From positions 121,826,267-121,890,266 of the forward strand of contig OY282605.1 in assembly GCA_958298945.1 (NCBI GenBank): a stretch of 64,000 nucleotides of DNA. The letters are read 5' to 3'. Position numbers and translations under genes: made by a program. The notes below the pieces were generated by a model, which was not told the origin of the DNA, ran no database searches, and worked only from the letters and a program-made list of their open reading frames with translations. Of the stretch, positions 1 to 13,588 are shown in pieces; position 1 is the first letter of the stretch, and every line of letters starts with the position of its first letter. The DNA is from Atherix ibis. Lineage: Eukaryota; Arthropoda; Insecta; Diptera; Athericidae.

Positions 1-1090
1 TAGTTCCTCTATTTTCCGCTACAGTACTAGTATGAGAATATGGCGCTGAAGTCAGTAAAAGTATTAGGTTTGTGTATAGAGTAGTGCGGCTACCAGGTTG
101 ATGTATAGGGAAAACACAAAAACAATCTTCGTATTATTTTATGATAATTAATTTTTTTTTAACTGATAATAAAAATCTTTTAAAGTAGACAATGCAAAAT
201 TCTAAGTATATCTTAAGTCTACTTATTATATTTTCTTATATATTACTAAGAAAAAAATATGTAAATAAAAATGTTTCCTTTATTTACTCTTCTCTATTTT
301 ACTTCAATATTGTCGTTGGCATTTTATTTTTTTGTCTGTTATTTATAAGTATTCATTCTGATGGAATCATTTAAAAAATAAATGAATTGTAGTGAATTAT
401 TTATGTTATTTTTTCAAAATTCGTATTTATATTTTAAAAGAATTAAGATAAAAGCCAAATACAAATAAAATAAACAACAACTTATGTTCCCAATCCTCTT
501 GAGAATTGCTCCCACAAATTGAAATCCTTCTAAAATCTACTCTATTGCGATAGTACTAAATGTTTTTTATAAAATTACGAAAAAAAGCCTAAAATTATAC
601 AAATTTGCTTGTTCCTAATATAGTTTCTATTAAAATTCATTTTATCTCTACTACAATAATTAGACTAGAAACTTTTATACGAAATTATTCGCATTTAAAA
701 AAAAAGTTTTTCTTAAATTGTTATACTCGCCCATATATACAAAAATTCGAAAAAACTTGTATTTGTCATAAACTATTAGAGAAAATATCTCGAAATTCTC
801 AATTAATAGATTTATCGATTTTTTTTCATTCCTTCTGCTCGTATTATTCGATTGGCTACGTTTTCATAATTAAACTCAACAAAAAAAACATAATCCCCAA
901 AATTACATTAGATAAAATCAAATTGCTTATTTAATATGTAATTTTATTTAATTAGTAGATGCATAATGACATTTGGCATGCAGAAATCGCTTACACTATT
1001 ATAGATACATAAGTCATTACTTATAGAAAAATTCCTTTAAAATTCAGATCCTTTTTGTTAAAATGCCTTCGATATGAAGTAAAATTGAAT
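1..1090. other. AT-rich intergenic DNA, no gene seen
   Basis: A/T homopolymer-rich sequence. Two open frames (192-374 and 605-934, plus strand) encode peptides dominated by Ile, Phe, Leu, Lys, Asn and Tyr, as expected from AT-rich chance translation. I see no recognisable motif, no good start context and no homology. Confidence 0.6.
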
Positions 1091-2530
1091 TGCGGAAGGG
1101 CAGTGATTTCTGTAATTTTCCTATCTCACACCCATTGTCGTAGGTACTCTTTAGACAGTGACATTTTCAACATATCCTAAATTATATCCTTTCGTTCTCA
1201 TTTGATTTCCTCTCCAGCCGTCAGGAGAATACGGACGTACGCATGCTAACTTTTTACAATTTCTACGCACTCTGAATTCGAAAATTTTTTTTTTCCTTTT
1301 TTTCCCCCCGCACTGCAAAGCATGTTTTATTCTCAGCTACGTGTATTCGTAAGGATATGTGCGTGTTTTTCGTATACGTGACAATATTTTTTTTACAAAT
1401 TCCTTCCTGTATACCAAGGATGTATATGCTGTGATATGATTCTCTGCCTAACATCGTTTATCTGAACTTAACCATCTCTTTGGGGCGAATTTTCGCCCGC
1501 ATCGATTGACCTACGATATCTTCTCTCTGAAGTTTGTGTAGATCTCCCTACCCCCTTACCCCGCCTACCCGTTACATCATCATTGCTCACTGTAAATGAG
1601 ATTGTTTTGTTAAGTAATTTCTTAGATAAGCTTGTTTCGATTCAGTCATGGAGATGGTATTGTACATACACATTTCTTCCATGTTCGCATCAATATTACA
1701 TTTCTCGCCTTGACTAGATGCTCCTGTACTATAGACGTCTGTATCTCAGCGATGGAACACAAAACACGGAACTAAGATTCGAAAGCTTTTGTATTTTCAA
1801 TTTTAAACTAAAAATAACAGCATCAGCGCAGGAGCAAATCTTTTCGAACAAAACAAACGAGCTTTCTTAATATTCGCCGTAGCGGCGAATTTCGATGCTG
1901 TACGGATGTAAGTAGGACCAAAAGTAAAATGTGCACTGATACTGGGGATTTGAATAAATTTTGGGGCTATAGAAAATGGGGAGTTTGGGATCGGCTGCTA
2001 TATTATAACATTTTATCAAATATTTGAGAGAAACCAATCCGTATGCTGCATGGATGCTTTAGAGTTTAGATTGAATTTCCTTTGGTTTTGGTCAAACAGA
2101 ACCAATGCGTTAACGCATGTAGCCGTATAACAGTTGAGCAGATTCAAAATTTTCGCCAATCGGTCTGCTCCAGTTTTCACCAAAGGGGAATTGTACCAAC
2201 TCTGCACACAAAACCCATCCATCCCTTCACTTCTCTTTTCCATATTCATTAATTTCCTGCACACCATCATTTCTACACTGTTCATATCTAAACGACCATG
2301 TGCGAAAAAATAGAACGAAAACTTAAATATTTGTTTGCAGTGTGCGCCCCAAAAACTTATACACTTTGGCTTGCAGATTTTTCCATTCCATATTCCACAG
2401 ACTCCGGATGGACTGTACCATAAAAGCTTTCAGTGAGAGTTTGTGATTCCGCGTGTACGGTCGACCGGGCTTTAGTATTCCATCGCCGGGCTAGTCGATA
2501 TAATTTCTTACTCTTCAACGGAACAATGAA
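1091..2530. other. moderate-GC unique sequence, function not recognised
   Basis: This stretch is visibly less AT-biased than its surroundings and lacks simple repeats. It has a small perfect palindrome (GGGCGAATTTTCGCCC, about 1482-1497) and a pyrimidine tract ending in CCTCTCCAG near 1217 that could be a splice acceptor. Open frames at 1263-1454 and 2016-2285 (minus) show no recognised family. It could be UTR, regulatory or conserved non-coding DNA of a gene outside the window. This cannot be decided from sequence alone. Confidence 0.35.
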
Positions 2531-3258
2531 AATTATTTGTAATATTTATTATGACAAAAAATTTATTCGCAATTAGCACACAAAAAAGATTAAAGAAAAT
2601 TTTATGGTGCTCAACGTGAAATTGGATATTGTTTCTTGTAAAAAAAATTTTGACATTTCAAAAATGTCATAATCGACGAAAAAAGACACACAAAAACAAC
2701 TTCTTCCGATTCGATTGGTAAATCGTTCGAAAACATGAAATTCGCCTATAGAAAAATTCTTAAAGTATTTTATAGTAAATGTCAATTGGCAATGTGTGTA
2801 ATGTGATGATGTATGATAACAAAAACGAAATTATTGAAAATATTCTCTAGAGTGAATTATTTATTGTTACTCGTAAATAGTAGAGATAACCGATAATAAT
2901 CTAAGACAACATGAAAAACAATCAAGAAATTCGATTTGTATCGACCATTTGATATGAAATGTTTCTTTAACTCTAACAAAAAAAAAAAAAAACGAATAAG
3001 AAAATATCTAAACTAAAATTTCGTAAAAACAAAATTTTCCTAAAGGAGAAAATCACCTCTTGACTAGTTTGACTCTTTTCGACTGGATTACGAAAAACAA
3101 GCTACAAATACTAACTTAACTGAAATGTGATAAGAAATCGGCAAGGCTCCTTTAATCGCTAGCATAAACCGATTATGGACTCCCAATAACGATTGGAATG
3201 TATTAAATTTTGATTGGTTTCAGAGGATATCTCCCAACTATCACTATTATTATCATCC

Positions 3259-3293
<35 letters not shown>

Positions 3294-4481
3294 GTGATTA
3301 TCGTTATTATAATGAAGATGTTGACGATGATGAATCCGATTATGATATTGTTGATGACTCCCATCGCAACGATGCTATAGACCAGAATTTAAATGACTTA
3401 AATTGTAATGAAAACATATGGAATTATAGGTCTTCATCCAATTCGACATTAGCAAACTGCTTCTATATAGTACAGAAACGGTGACCTACGATGCTATAGC
3501 ATTTTGAACCCGATTCTATTATTCTAAACGTAAATAATCACTTTCCCAATCAGCAGATGAGACTGACTATGAGTGTGCTAGTCCCAATTTGTTGGCCGTA
3601 AAACAACATCAAATATACACAAATTGATTCAGACGAATAATAATTGAGGAAGTGTTTTGTACATTTTCTATCACTTAACAAATAATTTGCCAGTGGTTTG
3701 ATGATTTGTTTGGATTCTTTAATATTACCTATGGTACACCATCAAGTATATGTGTATAAAAATTATTTTGGCTAATAATGTGATTTGATCTGATAAATAT
3801 TGCCAATATTTTTATTAAATTATCAAAATGAAAACTTTATAAAAGTGTAGAACTTTTAAGAATTTTTTTTTCTACATCAAAATTAGAAGAAATTATGTCC
3901 TATTTTCGTCGTGCGAATTCCGATTCGTATCGTTCCGGTTTCTTATATTTTCGTGATTCCGTAAACATTTGCAATGTAAATTATTTCCAAAAAAAAATTT
4001 CTCATTTAATTACCATAAATAAAAACTGTCATTGAGAAAAAATGCAATTTTTAAAAAAACGTTATTTTTATATAAAAACAAACGAAAAATTCTTCAATTT
4101 CAATTAATAAAAGTCCAACAAAATGAATTCGTATAAAAGTAAAGTCTTTAGGCTTAATTAAGATTTATCAAAAAAAAGAAAAATAAAAAAATAATTTATT
4201 AAAATAGTATAAATTTTTTAAAAACAAAAAAAAAAAATTTTTAAAAAAATATTTTCAAATGTGACAAAAAAAAAAAAAAAAGGTTTTTGTGAAAAAGAGT
4301 TTTAATAATAATAAAATATAATTTAATAATAATAGTAAAAAAAAAACGAAATATATTAAAAATAATATTAATAGGAAAATAATATAAGAAAAATTTATTT
4401 ATAAATGATAATATTTATATAATAGTACTTGTTTATTATTATTATTATTATAATTTTTTTTTTTTCGGTTATTTTTTAATA
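2531..4481. other. AT-rich intergenic DNA
   Basis: A+T-rich, with A/T homopolymers becoming dense after 3840. It contains a TTA microsatellite (separate entry). No coding region is supported. The last few hundred bases could be the 5' leader of the candidate exon at 4482, but nothing proves this. Confidence 0.5.
3259..3293. repeat. (TTA)n microsatellite
   Basis: About a dozen uninterrupted ATT/TTA units, preceded by imperfect units (ATTATTATCATCCTT). Simple trinucleotide repeat in non-coding DNA. Confidence 0.95.
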
Positions 4482-4578
4482 ATGTTACAACAGTGGAAAT
4501 TATATTATTTATTATTTTCCTTTGGAATCAATTCGATTGTAATTGCATTAATCACAAGGAATATTGAGGATGAAAATA
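4482..4578 (+). other. candidate first coding exon with signal peptide and splice donor
   Basis: An ATG at 4482 opens a 32-codon frame, starting MLQQWKLYYLLFSFG, with a long hydrophobic stretch followed by a polar segment (TRNIEDEN). It runs directly into GTAAGT at 4579-4584, a consensus 5' splice site. Short N-region, hydrophobic core, polar end and perfect donor together look like the signal-peptide exon of a secreted or membrane protein on the plus strand. I could not identify a downstream exon, and AT-rich DNA makes hydrophobic codons cheap, so chance remains a serious alternative. Confidence 0.22.
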
Positions 4579-4584
4579 GTAAGT

Positions 4585-7500
4585 TTTAATATTTTTAAAA
4601 AAAGAAAAAATTCTTATTAAAAAAGTATTACTTTGAACAGAAAATGAGTAATTTTAATTTTCTTTTCGGAAAATTATGAGATTTTCACTAGAATTTTTAT
4701 TCTTAAAAGCACGAATGCCTTAAACACAATCTAAATAAAATTATTTGTTTACTATTTTTTAGTTTAAGAAACTTATTAATAAAATACCATAATTTGAAAA
4801 TATTGACTAATCTCATTTGATTATTATTAATTTTAAACAATTTTTATGTAATAGCTAATAACAAGGTACTTTTGAGGAATTATTTTTTTTTTCAAATTAA
4901 ATTTTTGTATTTAATAGTAGTGAATTTTTTAACATTGTAAATAATTCTTTGGCTAATATTATTGATACCTTTTCGCAATAATTTGTTTTATAATTTCATG
5001 TAATAATCAAATATTCTTAAAATTTAATTGAATATTTTCAAAGTTAAAATGAGTTCATTTTTTCATCTAACAACGTTAGAGCTTTTTGCTCATCTAACAA
5101 CGCTAATGTGTGTAAGGATTAGGCAATAGTTAGTAGAAAGTCAATACCTCATATGAGGTAGATAAGACCTTGAGATACTTTTATTTTAAATAAAAAATAG
5201 AGATGCAAATAAAATTGAGTATTTTAAAAGTCCTTTTATAATAAAAATCCTACATAAAATGTATTTTAAAGTCATTTAAAATTATATTATAAATCTTATC
5301 TTTTGCTGTTCATATTAATCGAACATTTTAAATGAGAATTTTTTTGAATTTTTCTTTATCCTTTATTCAAAATATTTCTGGAAAATTTCTGTCTATAGAG
5401 AATTAGCTTGATTAAAATTTAATCTGATTTAATTCCAACCAATTCAAATGAAAGATGCTAAAATAAAAATATTACTAGTTTAATTAAATTAAAAATTTTT
5501 TTAAATAAAAAAAAAACCAATTTTTAGATAAATTCTTATTGATTCTATATTTTCTGAAATGATTTGTATTAAAAATGCTTAGAAAATGTATAAATAAAAT
5601 TATATCTTTTATGTGGGATGTGATTTTTTTTCTTTAATATCTTTTATAGAATCTACATAAGTAAAGTCTGAATCTAGAAAAAAAACAATTTTTTATAGAA
5701 AATCTTTAAAAATAAATTAAATGAGATGCAATTAAAGGAATTTTTTTTGAAAATATTGTAGAAAATCGAGAAAATCAAATAGAAAAAGCTCTTCTGAAGT
5801 TTAAAAACTAATTCCCTAAGGTTATTTGGTTAAATTGAATTAGCTTTAAAGTATTTTTGTTTCAGAAACAAAAAAATAAAATGTAAAAATTTTAATTTTA
5901 GCAAAAAAGAAAATAATTAAAATCAAATTCAAAGAATTGGCTTTTTTTGTTTTCGTTTTAATTAAAAGTTCTTTAAAAACTATTAAGTTTTGGTATTATT
6001 TTTCTAAACAAATTTGTAATATTTTTTTTTCTTAAATAGATTAATTAACGTTAAAGACTTATTAATATCTGTGTGGTTATAAGTAATCGTATATTTAGTA
6101 TGAAGTTTATGAGATTATCAATAGTTTTGCACTTTGGCAATAATTACGTAAAAACTTACAATAAATAATTATGACAGTTTTTTTTAAAAAATATTTTCAA
6201 AATTAATTTTACTTTAAAAAAAAGCATATTTAAATAATATTTTAATTGAATATAAATTTTATTATAACAGATTATGTGGTGGCAAATATTAGAGATAGTC
6301 TAGCCATAATCAGTTCACTGATATTTTATGAGATTTTAGTAATTATTACAGCACTCTCTTCTCTCTCCCTTTCTCCTAAACACCACCTATCCTTTAATAT
6401 GAACTTCTAAAATTATATTAGCTTCTGAAATTAGTATAAGCTCACTTTTGGGGAAATTATAAAATATAGTTAGTTTTAGTAAGATTCAAATATCGTTCTT
6501 TTTATATTATCTTAATTACAAATTTAAGGGTGCAATGATTTTATTAAAAGTCCATTCTTAGTAATCGTAATTATACAAATTTACGAGTAAATATACATTG
6601 AAGGAAGCTATAGTATCTAGAAGTTTAGGAAAATTAATATATTTTTGCTTAACAACTCAAGACTATATTTAATAGCATACATACTGAATGTAGTTTAAAA
6701 AGGATGAAGCTAAATGAGGTTTAAGAGGGATTAAACGGAAAAACTTTTTTATAATATTTCTAAATTTGTTTTCTTTATTTTAGGAAAATGACTTTTTTTG
6801 CCACTGTATAAAATCTCAAAATCTATAACAAGAGAGAAATTTAATGATATGATGAGTTTAGTGCCATAAATAGTTTTAATGCTTAATTTAAAGGAAAAAT
6901 GAGTTTTTAATATTTATTTATCTATTAAATAATAGAAAAAAAACATTTATTTCATTTAAGAATTTTGTTAATTATTATCATACACGTATAATGTTAAAAC
7001 CATCACCCTTAAATATCTCAATAAATAAAAAAATACCCTCACACCACTTTTAAAAATAACAGGTCATATATTAAAAATTATATTTACTCTTGACATTTGA
7101 TATTATTGTTTATATTTAAAAAAAAAAAAAATTTCCTAAAAAAACGACAAAAACAACGAGATTTTTTTGTGCAATCTTCTTTAAATTTTATGATTTTCTA
7201 ACCTTGAAAAATATGTGATTAATTTTCTACAATAAATCGACTACACTCTGGGGATCAAAAACGAAAAAAAAATATTCCGATATTGAGCAAAAGTGGTTTG
7301 GCAATTTCGAAATGATTTGTTCCCCCATTTTTTTTATGGTACCAATAAAATATTTACTCATACTAGCACATAGTACAACAAGATTGAAGAAATAAATTTC
7401 TACCCTTATTTTTATGTTCAGCATATGTAAATTTTGAAAGATTCCCAAAAAAAGGGGGCTGAAAATGCATAACTTTAAATTATACCTACACCTTATAGAT

Positions 7501-9762
7501 GATCCAAATTTACGTATCAGAAATTATTTATTATGCAATAGACTCTATAGTTAACTTGGAGTTTTTTTTTTGTAATTTTCCTAACGTATTTCTTTAAAAC
7601 TAGTCCTTTTTAAAGTTATTAGTTTTAAATGTTCCTGTACTAATAAACAAATGTTAAAATCATTGCAATTTTAGCTATTTTGTTTTTATTAAAATTATTG
7701 TACAATTAAAAAATTCTTCTTCAAACCTAATATTTTTTGGATAAATTTTTAAAAATTATTAGTTCGGTGGAAAATTAAAAAAATAATCAATAATTGGTGA
7801 AATTGTACTTGAAATTTTTATTGGACTCAATTTATTTAGAAAATAAAATATAAAAAAAAATTTGACATAAATTATGCCTAAACTTCTGATAAGATAAAAG
7901 GTTAAGCTTTTTTTTTATACTATTTGCCATTATTAATTACGTTAAATTATTTTGTTGTTAATTTTTTTTTGCAAATTTTTTATGGTACTTTAAGGCTAAT
8001 TAATTTACTCATATTGTGTATAGAAGCTACTTTTAAATTAGCAAGAATAACTTAAAGAATACACATACGAATATACCAAAATTCTTTGAAAAAAATATAT
8101 TTTCCCCAAATTAGGGTTTATTAAATTTTCAAGTCAGTATTCTAAATTAAAATTAATTAATTTTCTATTAGAATATGCCACCATAAAATATGCAAAGGTA
8201 TGCCAAGAAAAAAATTACTTAAATATTCAATGCAGTCTGATTTTAAAAGATAATTTCTTATTCGTCCTTTTGAACACATCCATTTCTTTTCGAATATTTA
8301 CAATGGATACAATACACTTGAATATAATACAATTAAGAGAAATTATTCCAAATATATCATTGTATTACGAAAAGGTAAAACAATATGTAATAAAATAAAT
8401 AAAATTTATTTAGTATCAGAAATCTGGTTGAATCGTTGAAGGGAAAATTTCTAATAATCCAAGGCATTAAAAATTCATCATTCGAACATAGTTAATATGC
8501 GAAAATTCTTATATGTGTTAACAGGATTTTACATATGCTTACAGAATCCTGTATGCACTGTATTATACTAAAATTTACATACTAATTTATCCATATATAT
8601 GTATGTATGTAGGTTTGGTAAGGAAATTTTTTTTAAGATTGTTTGTTAGAAGGTTTGGTTGACTGAGTTTTTGGTTGAAAGGTTATTTTTGCTCGTTGCT
8701 TGGGTATGGATGGAAGTTGTTGATTAAATGGATGAATGAGTATTTGTGTGTATATATTTATGTAGAAATGTGTGTGGTTGCTTACATGTGCATAAAAATT
8801 TCAATTCTACTGTAACCTTTCTGCCATTAATAAGAAGAAATCCTCCTTTTAACCGAAGGTAATATTCGTAGATGAGATGCTGACTACGCACGGTGGGATG
8901 TGGAATTGAGCGGTGAAAGTGAAATTATGGAAGCCAAATTCATAGTACCTACTAGAGTATAGGAAGTCCTTAAGCTTTGAGTACTTATTATATTTTTTCT
9001 CTCTTTCTAGACATTTTTCTTCTGGTTTCTTCTTTGTCGGTATTTTTTTTTTTTTTCTGTTGCAAAAGGCAATTTTCATTTTGTTAGTTGCTTATCGCAT
9101 ATAAATCAATCATTCTCCCTTTTATCTAAACATCCTTTGAATAATGTATTTAGTGAAAGGTGCAAACAGAATTGACATGCTTTTAGAAACGCAAAATAAT
9201 TTATTGTACCCAACTGTATAGAAACTATTGTACACATACGAGGAAAAATATGTTGATTGGAAATGGATTGAATTTTTCCTAAAGTCCTTTCAGTCTGATT
9301 CATATTTACTACTTATGCTCCTTGTTTTTTCTTGTCAGCGGGTTTTTTTCTTCTTCACACATAATTTTCATACGATTTTATTGTGTGTGTTTACGTGTTT
9401 ATATGTGTTATGTGTAAAAGTGAATAAATTATTATATTTAATTTAGTCTAAATATATAATTAAATATGAGATTCGTTAGAAATACAACTTTTTTAAAGGA
9501 GAGAATAAAATAAAACTCTTCAATAGAAGCAATTTGAATTGTATAAAAATTATTTTTAATATTTTCTTTCAAATATATTTACATAAATTAAATTATTTAA
9601 ATTTAAGGAAGAAAAATACGAGTATATAAACAATTTTTTTGTTTAAATTGTTTAAAATTTATTTTCATTCGTATTTTTCTGTTTTTTTTTTTTTTTTTGC
9701 TTATAAAAAGTATAAAAAATTAGATATAAAAATCATTTGAAAATATTTATTTTTTAAATTTG
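4585..9762. other. long AT-rich intergenic or intronic DNA
   Basis: About 5 kb of A/T-rich sequence with frequent homopolymers and no recognisable coding region. If 4482-4578 is a real exon, this could be its intron. Frames at 7227-7448, 8849-9079, 9106-9303 and 9228-9446 are chance-like. Around 5066-5100 the word CATCTAACAACG occurs twice, just before a 16-bp palindrome at 5145. Confidence 0.5.
5145..5160. repeat. 16-bp perfect palindrome
   Basis: TACCTCATATGAGGTA is its own reverse complement. It stands alone in AT-rich DNA and could be a dimeric protein site containing a CATATG core, or chance. Confidence 0.85.
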
Positions 9763-9975
9763 TACAATAAAAAATTAATATTTCTTTTGCTAAAATTGTA
9801 ATGTTTCCAAAATAAAATATAATTAATTTATTTGTTAAAATTCTTTTTAAGAAGTACCCATTTTTTTTATCGTAAACTATTAATAGAAAATATAAAAATT
9901 ATTGAAATATTTGGGAAATAATATTTTTCTGCAATATTAATAAGAGTATTAATATTTTTTTTAAAAATTCATTTT
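9763..9975 (+). repeat. dispersed repeat, copy A
   Basis: This block recurs at 15657-15825 in the same orientation. Shared landmarks in order are AAAAAATTAAT, TTTCTTTT, CAAAATAAAATATAATTAAT, AAGAAGTACCCATTTT, ATCGTAAACT and TTAATAGAAAATAT. Copy B lacks a segment around copy A positions 9893-9925. No coding capacity. Probably a non-autonomous transposon remnant or an old local duplication. Confidence 0.8.
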
Positions 9976-12347
9976 ATTCAACAAAAAAAAAAAAACTAAA
10001 TGTTTAGTAAGAAAATTTTAACTACGCTAATGACTATAGTTACAGAAATAAAATTTTTTCCAATTATTTTACCATAATTTATACTAAAGACTTTAAAAAA
10101 AAAGCTCTATAAAATTCTACCCTTTATTTGCATTTTTTTCTGATTTTTCTTTTCGAGTGCGCTCAAACAGCTTTTACACAAATAACAAAAATATAATCGA
10201 TACTTATTAAAATTCAATTGAACTGGTGGTTTCTACTTTAGAAGTTTCTACAAAACCTTCTATTATATATCAAGTTTGTAGATTTTTTTCTATAAGTGTT
10301 TTATAGAAAATTCTCTGAATTTTAAAATGTGATATTAAAAGGATTATAATTAAAGAAGTGTTTTGCAGAAATTCCATCTACGCGAGATAGTAATTAAATG
10401 CATTGTAACAGAACTTTTTAAAATAATTTCTTAAAATATTATTTAATCAAATAATTTACTGATTGTATAAGATTTTTGGCAATTTTCAGTCAATAAATAT
10501 ATATTATTTTATAAGAGGTTGTAAAGAGTTTTGAATTATACCAACAAATAATTTTTCAGTAATGAAACTTATTCTTTGCTTGGTATTTATATTAATAAGC
10601 AAATATATTGTACTATAATACATGCAAGGCTTTAAAAACCCACAAGTGGCAATGAAAAATAAAACATTGTATTTGCAAAACGTAATATTTTTCTGTGTCA
10701 TTATTTCGTTTTCAATTAAAATAACAATATTTTGTACTGTCAAATGGTCTCCAAGATCGAGCAATTTGGCATTTTTTTGATAAAACTGTATAAAAGGTTA
10801 TATTTGCATAAGCAACATTTAATTTTCAAAGCATTTAATGACTAATAGCCATCAAGTTATGGCCGAATTACAACCAAAAATTTACTAAAAATCTACCAAA
10901 AATTATCCCAAAGGGAACGACTAAAATTACTTTATTCTTCCAACGAATTATTTCAGAAATTGGATAATTCTTGGTAATGAAAACGTAAATAAATACAAAA
11001 ATTTATTTAGACTTAAAGTATCTACAATAATATAAAAATAATGAAAATTTCGTTGAAAATCATTTGATTTAATTCTAAATTAATTAGCATCAAAATACAT
11101 TTTCGGCAATTTCTTTTTACCAAATATTATATATTAGAAAAATTTGATTAAAATGCAAATGATTTTACTTTAATAATTCTAGGTTTTCTTAAAAACTATT
11201 ATTGTTGAAGTATTATTTTTAAGAACATTTTTTCTTTAAAACATTATACCAGCCTTGGGTTATTTAAATTAATAAAATATAAAAAAAACTACATAAATAA
11301 TACAACAAAAAAATCACAATTTTTTAATGATCAATTTCTTGCTATTAAATTTGTTATGTGATTACTATTAAAGTATTTTCACTAGCAAATGGTTTTACCA
11401 AACTGCTACCACATTTATAATATAGCGAAATTAACAAGAAATGCATTTTATTTATTATTATTTTGTTAATTATTTAAGAAAATTATGAAATTTATTTATA
11501 AATATATTTTGAAAATGTATAGAATAATTTCTCAATAGTTTTTTTTTACAATTTTCATACAATAATAATTTAGGTTTTATAATAAAAAAAAATTATATTT
11601 TCTCATAGACTTGATTAGCTTTATTTAAAAATAAAATATTTTTTATTTGCAATTAAAAAATATTTAAAGAAATTTTCATAGAACTAATAATTATTATTTA
11701 ACTACTTTCTACAAAAAAAAACGGATTTTCCAAATTTTGGTTTTAGAAAGTAATATTAAATAAAACACAATCAGAATTTGATCAAATATTGCCTTAACTT
11801 TGCCATTTTACTTCTTGTAAAACTCGATCTTTTGAGATAATTTTTTTTGCGGATATTAGCTTTTCAATTTTCTTAGCAAGTATTTATTAAAAAAAGCTTA
11901 AATTTATTTTACTAAACAACAGCTATTAATATCTAATTACTAATCAGTCTACTTAGATGTTTATATAATACAGCGTACAGAATATTATTTATCCGCAAGC
12001 TTTAATAGTGTAGCTTTTAGTACCATTTTCTTAAAAACTTATACAATTTAGATAGAAATTTTCAAGTTTTATTAAAAAAAAGTTTGTTTCTATATGGCCA
12101 TAGTTCCCAAAAATTGACAGTAACTTTCAGTCATTTATAATTTTCGAAGAATATCTTCAGACCAAAATCCATACTTGACAGTCACTGTGGTTGTTGAGAG
12201 CCCCATATATGGTGAATTTTGTTCATTTGATGTATCCTTTTAAAACGTGAAATGTATCTATCACTAGTTTTGTAGAAATTTTATACAAATTGAACGCATT
12301 TTTTTCATGAAAAAAATATTCACATCATAAAATTTTGTATATTATTA
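9976..12347. other. AT-rich intergenic DNA
   Basis: A/T-rich with no recognised gene. The frame at 10504-10764 (minus) has no identifiable motif and AT-driven composition. Confidence 0.5.
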
Positions 12348-12348
12348 T

Positions 12349-12379
12349 AGGGTTTTCCAATAAGCGTGATATGATTTCT
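12349..12379 (+). repeat. left TIR of the 12.3 kb element
   Basis: Starts AGGGTTTTCCAATAAG. It matches the reverse complement of 13557-13587 with three substitutions over 31 bp. Confidence 0.93.
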
Positions 12380-12458
12380 AAGTGACATATCGGCCATTTG
12401 TAATGTGTCATAATCAGTTGTCTTTTTTTTCATTATATTCAATAATGTTTACAATTTT

Positions 12459-13471
12459 ATGACAAAGAAACTTACTTCAGAACATGGTTTACAAATTATT
12501 CAATTTCATTATCAAAATAATCGTTCCCCAATTGCAACTTTTCGAGCGTACATTTTCTTTACATAATGTTCAAGTGCCAATAAGACAAAGAACCGCTCTT
12601 AGTAATGAAAATATTGCTGCCGTTCAGGCAAGTGTTGCTGAAGACCGCAATTTGTGGATTCCAAGACGTTCTCAAGAATTGGGACTGTCTCAAACCACAA
12701 CCTGGCGGATTTTGAGAAAGGATTTGAGCTTCCATCCGTATAAAATTGTTATCACTCAAGAACTGAATCCATTGGACCACCGTAAACGTCGTGAATTTGC
12801 TGATTTTGTCTTGGAACAACTTGAAAACGATAACGATTTTTTTAAGAAAATCATCTCCGATGAGGCTCACTTTCATCTGAGTGGTGCGGTAAATAAACAA
12901 CACTGTCGATTTTGGTGCGAAGAAAATCCACAAATTATTCATGAACTCCCATTACATTCACCTAAATTGACAGTTTGGTGTGGTTTTTGGTCTAGTGGAA
13001 TCATCGGTCCATACTTCTTTCGAATTGAAGCTGGTAACACCGTTACTGTCAATGGAGAGCGGTATAGATCGATGATAACCAACTTTTTATGGCCGACATT
13101 GGAAGAAGTTGATCTAGACAACATCTGGTTCCAACAAAACGGGGCTACGTGCCACACAGCACGTGCAACAACCGAATTATTGCGAGAAAAGTTTTGGAGA
13201 TTCGATTATTTCAAGAAATTGTGACATTGAATGGCCTCCAAGAAGTTGTGATTTAATATCATTAGACGATTTCTTGTGGGTTTATTTGACGTAATTGGTC
13301 TTTAGCAATAAACCAGACTCTCTTCAAGCTTTAGAAGTCAATATTGAAAGTGCTATTCATGACATACGACTTGATTTAGTGGGAAAAGTGATCAGAAATT
13401 GGGTTCATCGAATTCGTCCCTGCAAACGAAGTGGTGGAGGCCATTTGAATGACGTTTTATTTAGAACTTAA
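12459..13471 (+). pseudogene. DD41D-type mariner-like transposase, inactivated
   Basis: The ancestral start is the ATG at 12459 (MTKKLTSEHG). After about 30 residues the frame shifts near 12545-12570 into the long frame that carries the helix-turn-helix region (QELGLSQTTTWRILRKD) and the catalytic core. First catalytic Asp is intact (SDEAHFHL). The second is replaced by Asn (FQQNGATCHTA). A further one-base frameshift near 13195 precedes the third (SCDLISLDDFLW), and an in-frame TAA follows at about 13292. The C-terminus ends in the family-typical GGGHLNDVLFRT before the stop. Two frameshifts, one stop and a lost catalytic Asp make it non-functional. Transposases of this type bind the TIRs and cut and paste the element. 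Confidence 0.93.
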
Positions 13472-13556
13472 TTGAATTACGTTTTATTCAGAACTTAACA
13501 CTAAACAAAAAACATTTCAATTTTCTTAACAATTACTTTGTTTTTTTTTTTTTAAA

Positions 13557-13587
13557 AGAAATTATATCACTCTTATTCGAAAACCCT
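13557..13587 (-). repeat. right TIR of the 12.3 kb element
   Basis: The reverse complement begins AGGGTTTTCGAATAAG and pairs with 12349-12379. Confidence 0.93.
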
Positions 13588-13588
13588 T

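Larger units (their letters stand above)
12348..13588 (+). mobile_element. full-length dead Tc1/mariner-superfamily element, DD41D type
   Basis: About 1.24 kb, bounded by 31-bp terminal inverted repeats with only three mismatches and by TA dinucleotides at 12346-12347 and 13589-13590, the expected target-site duplication. The interior is a single transposase pseudogene on the plus strand. Length, one gene, TIRs and TA duplication fit the IS630/Tc1/mariner superfamily. Spacing between the second and third catalytic positions is 41 residues after correcting one frameshift, which fits the DD41D group. A different DD41D-type copy lies at 28197-29499. Confidence 0.92.

Noticed and set aside
605..934. 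109-codon AT-rich frame as a gene
   Set aside because: Residues are dominated by Ile, Lys, Phe, Asn, Ser and Tyr, with no domain, and the region is uniformly AT-rich. Such lengths occur by chance here.
12559..13157. Minus-strand frames of 127 and 72 codons
   Set aside because: They lie antisense to the DD41D transposase relic and carry no motifs.
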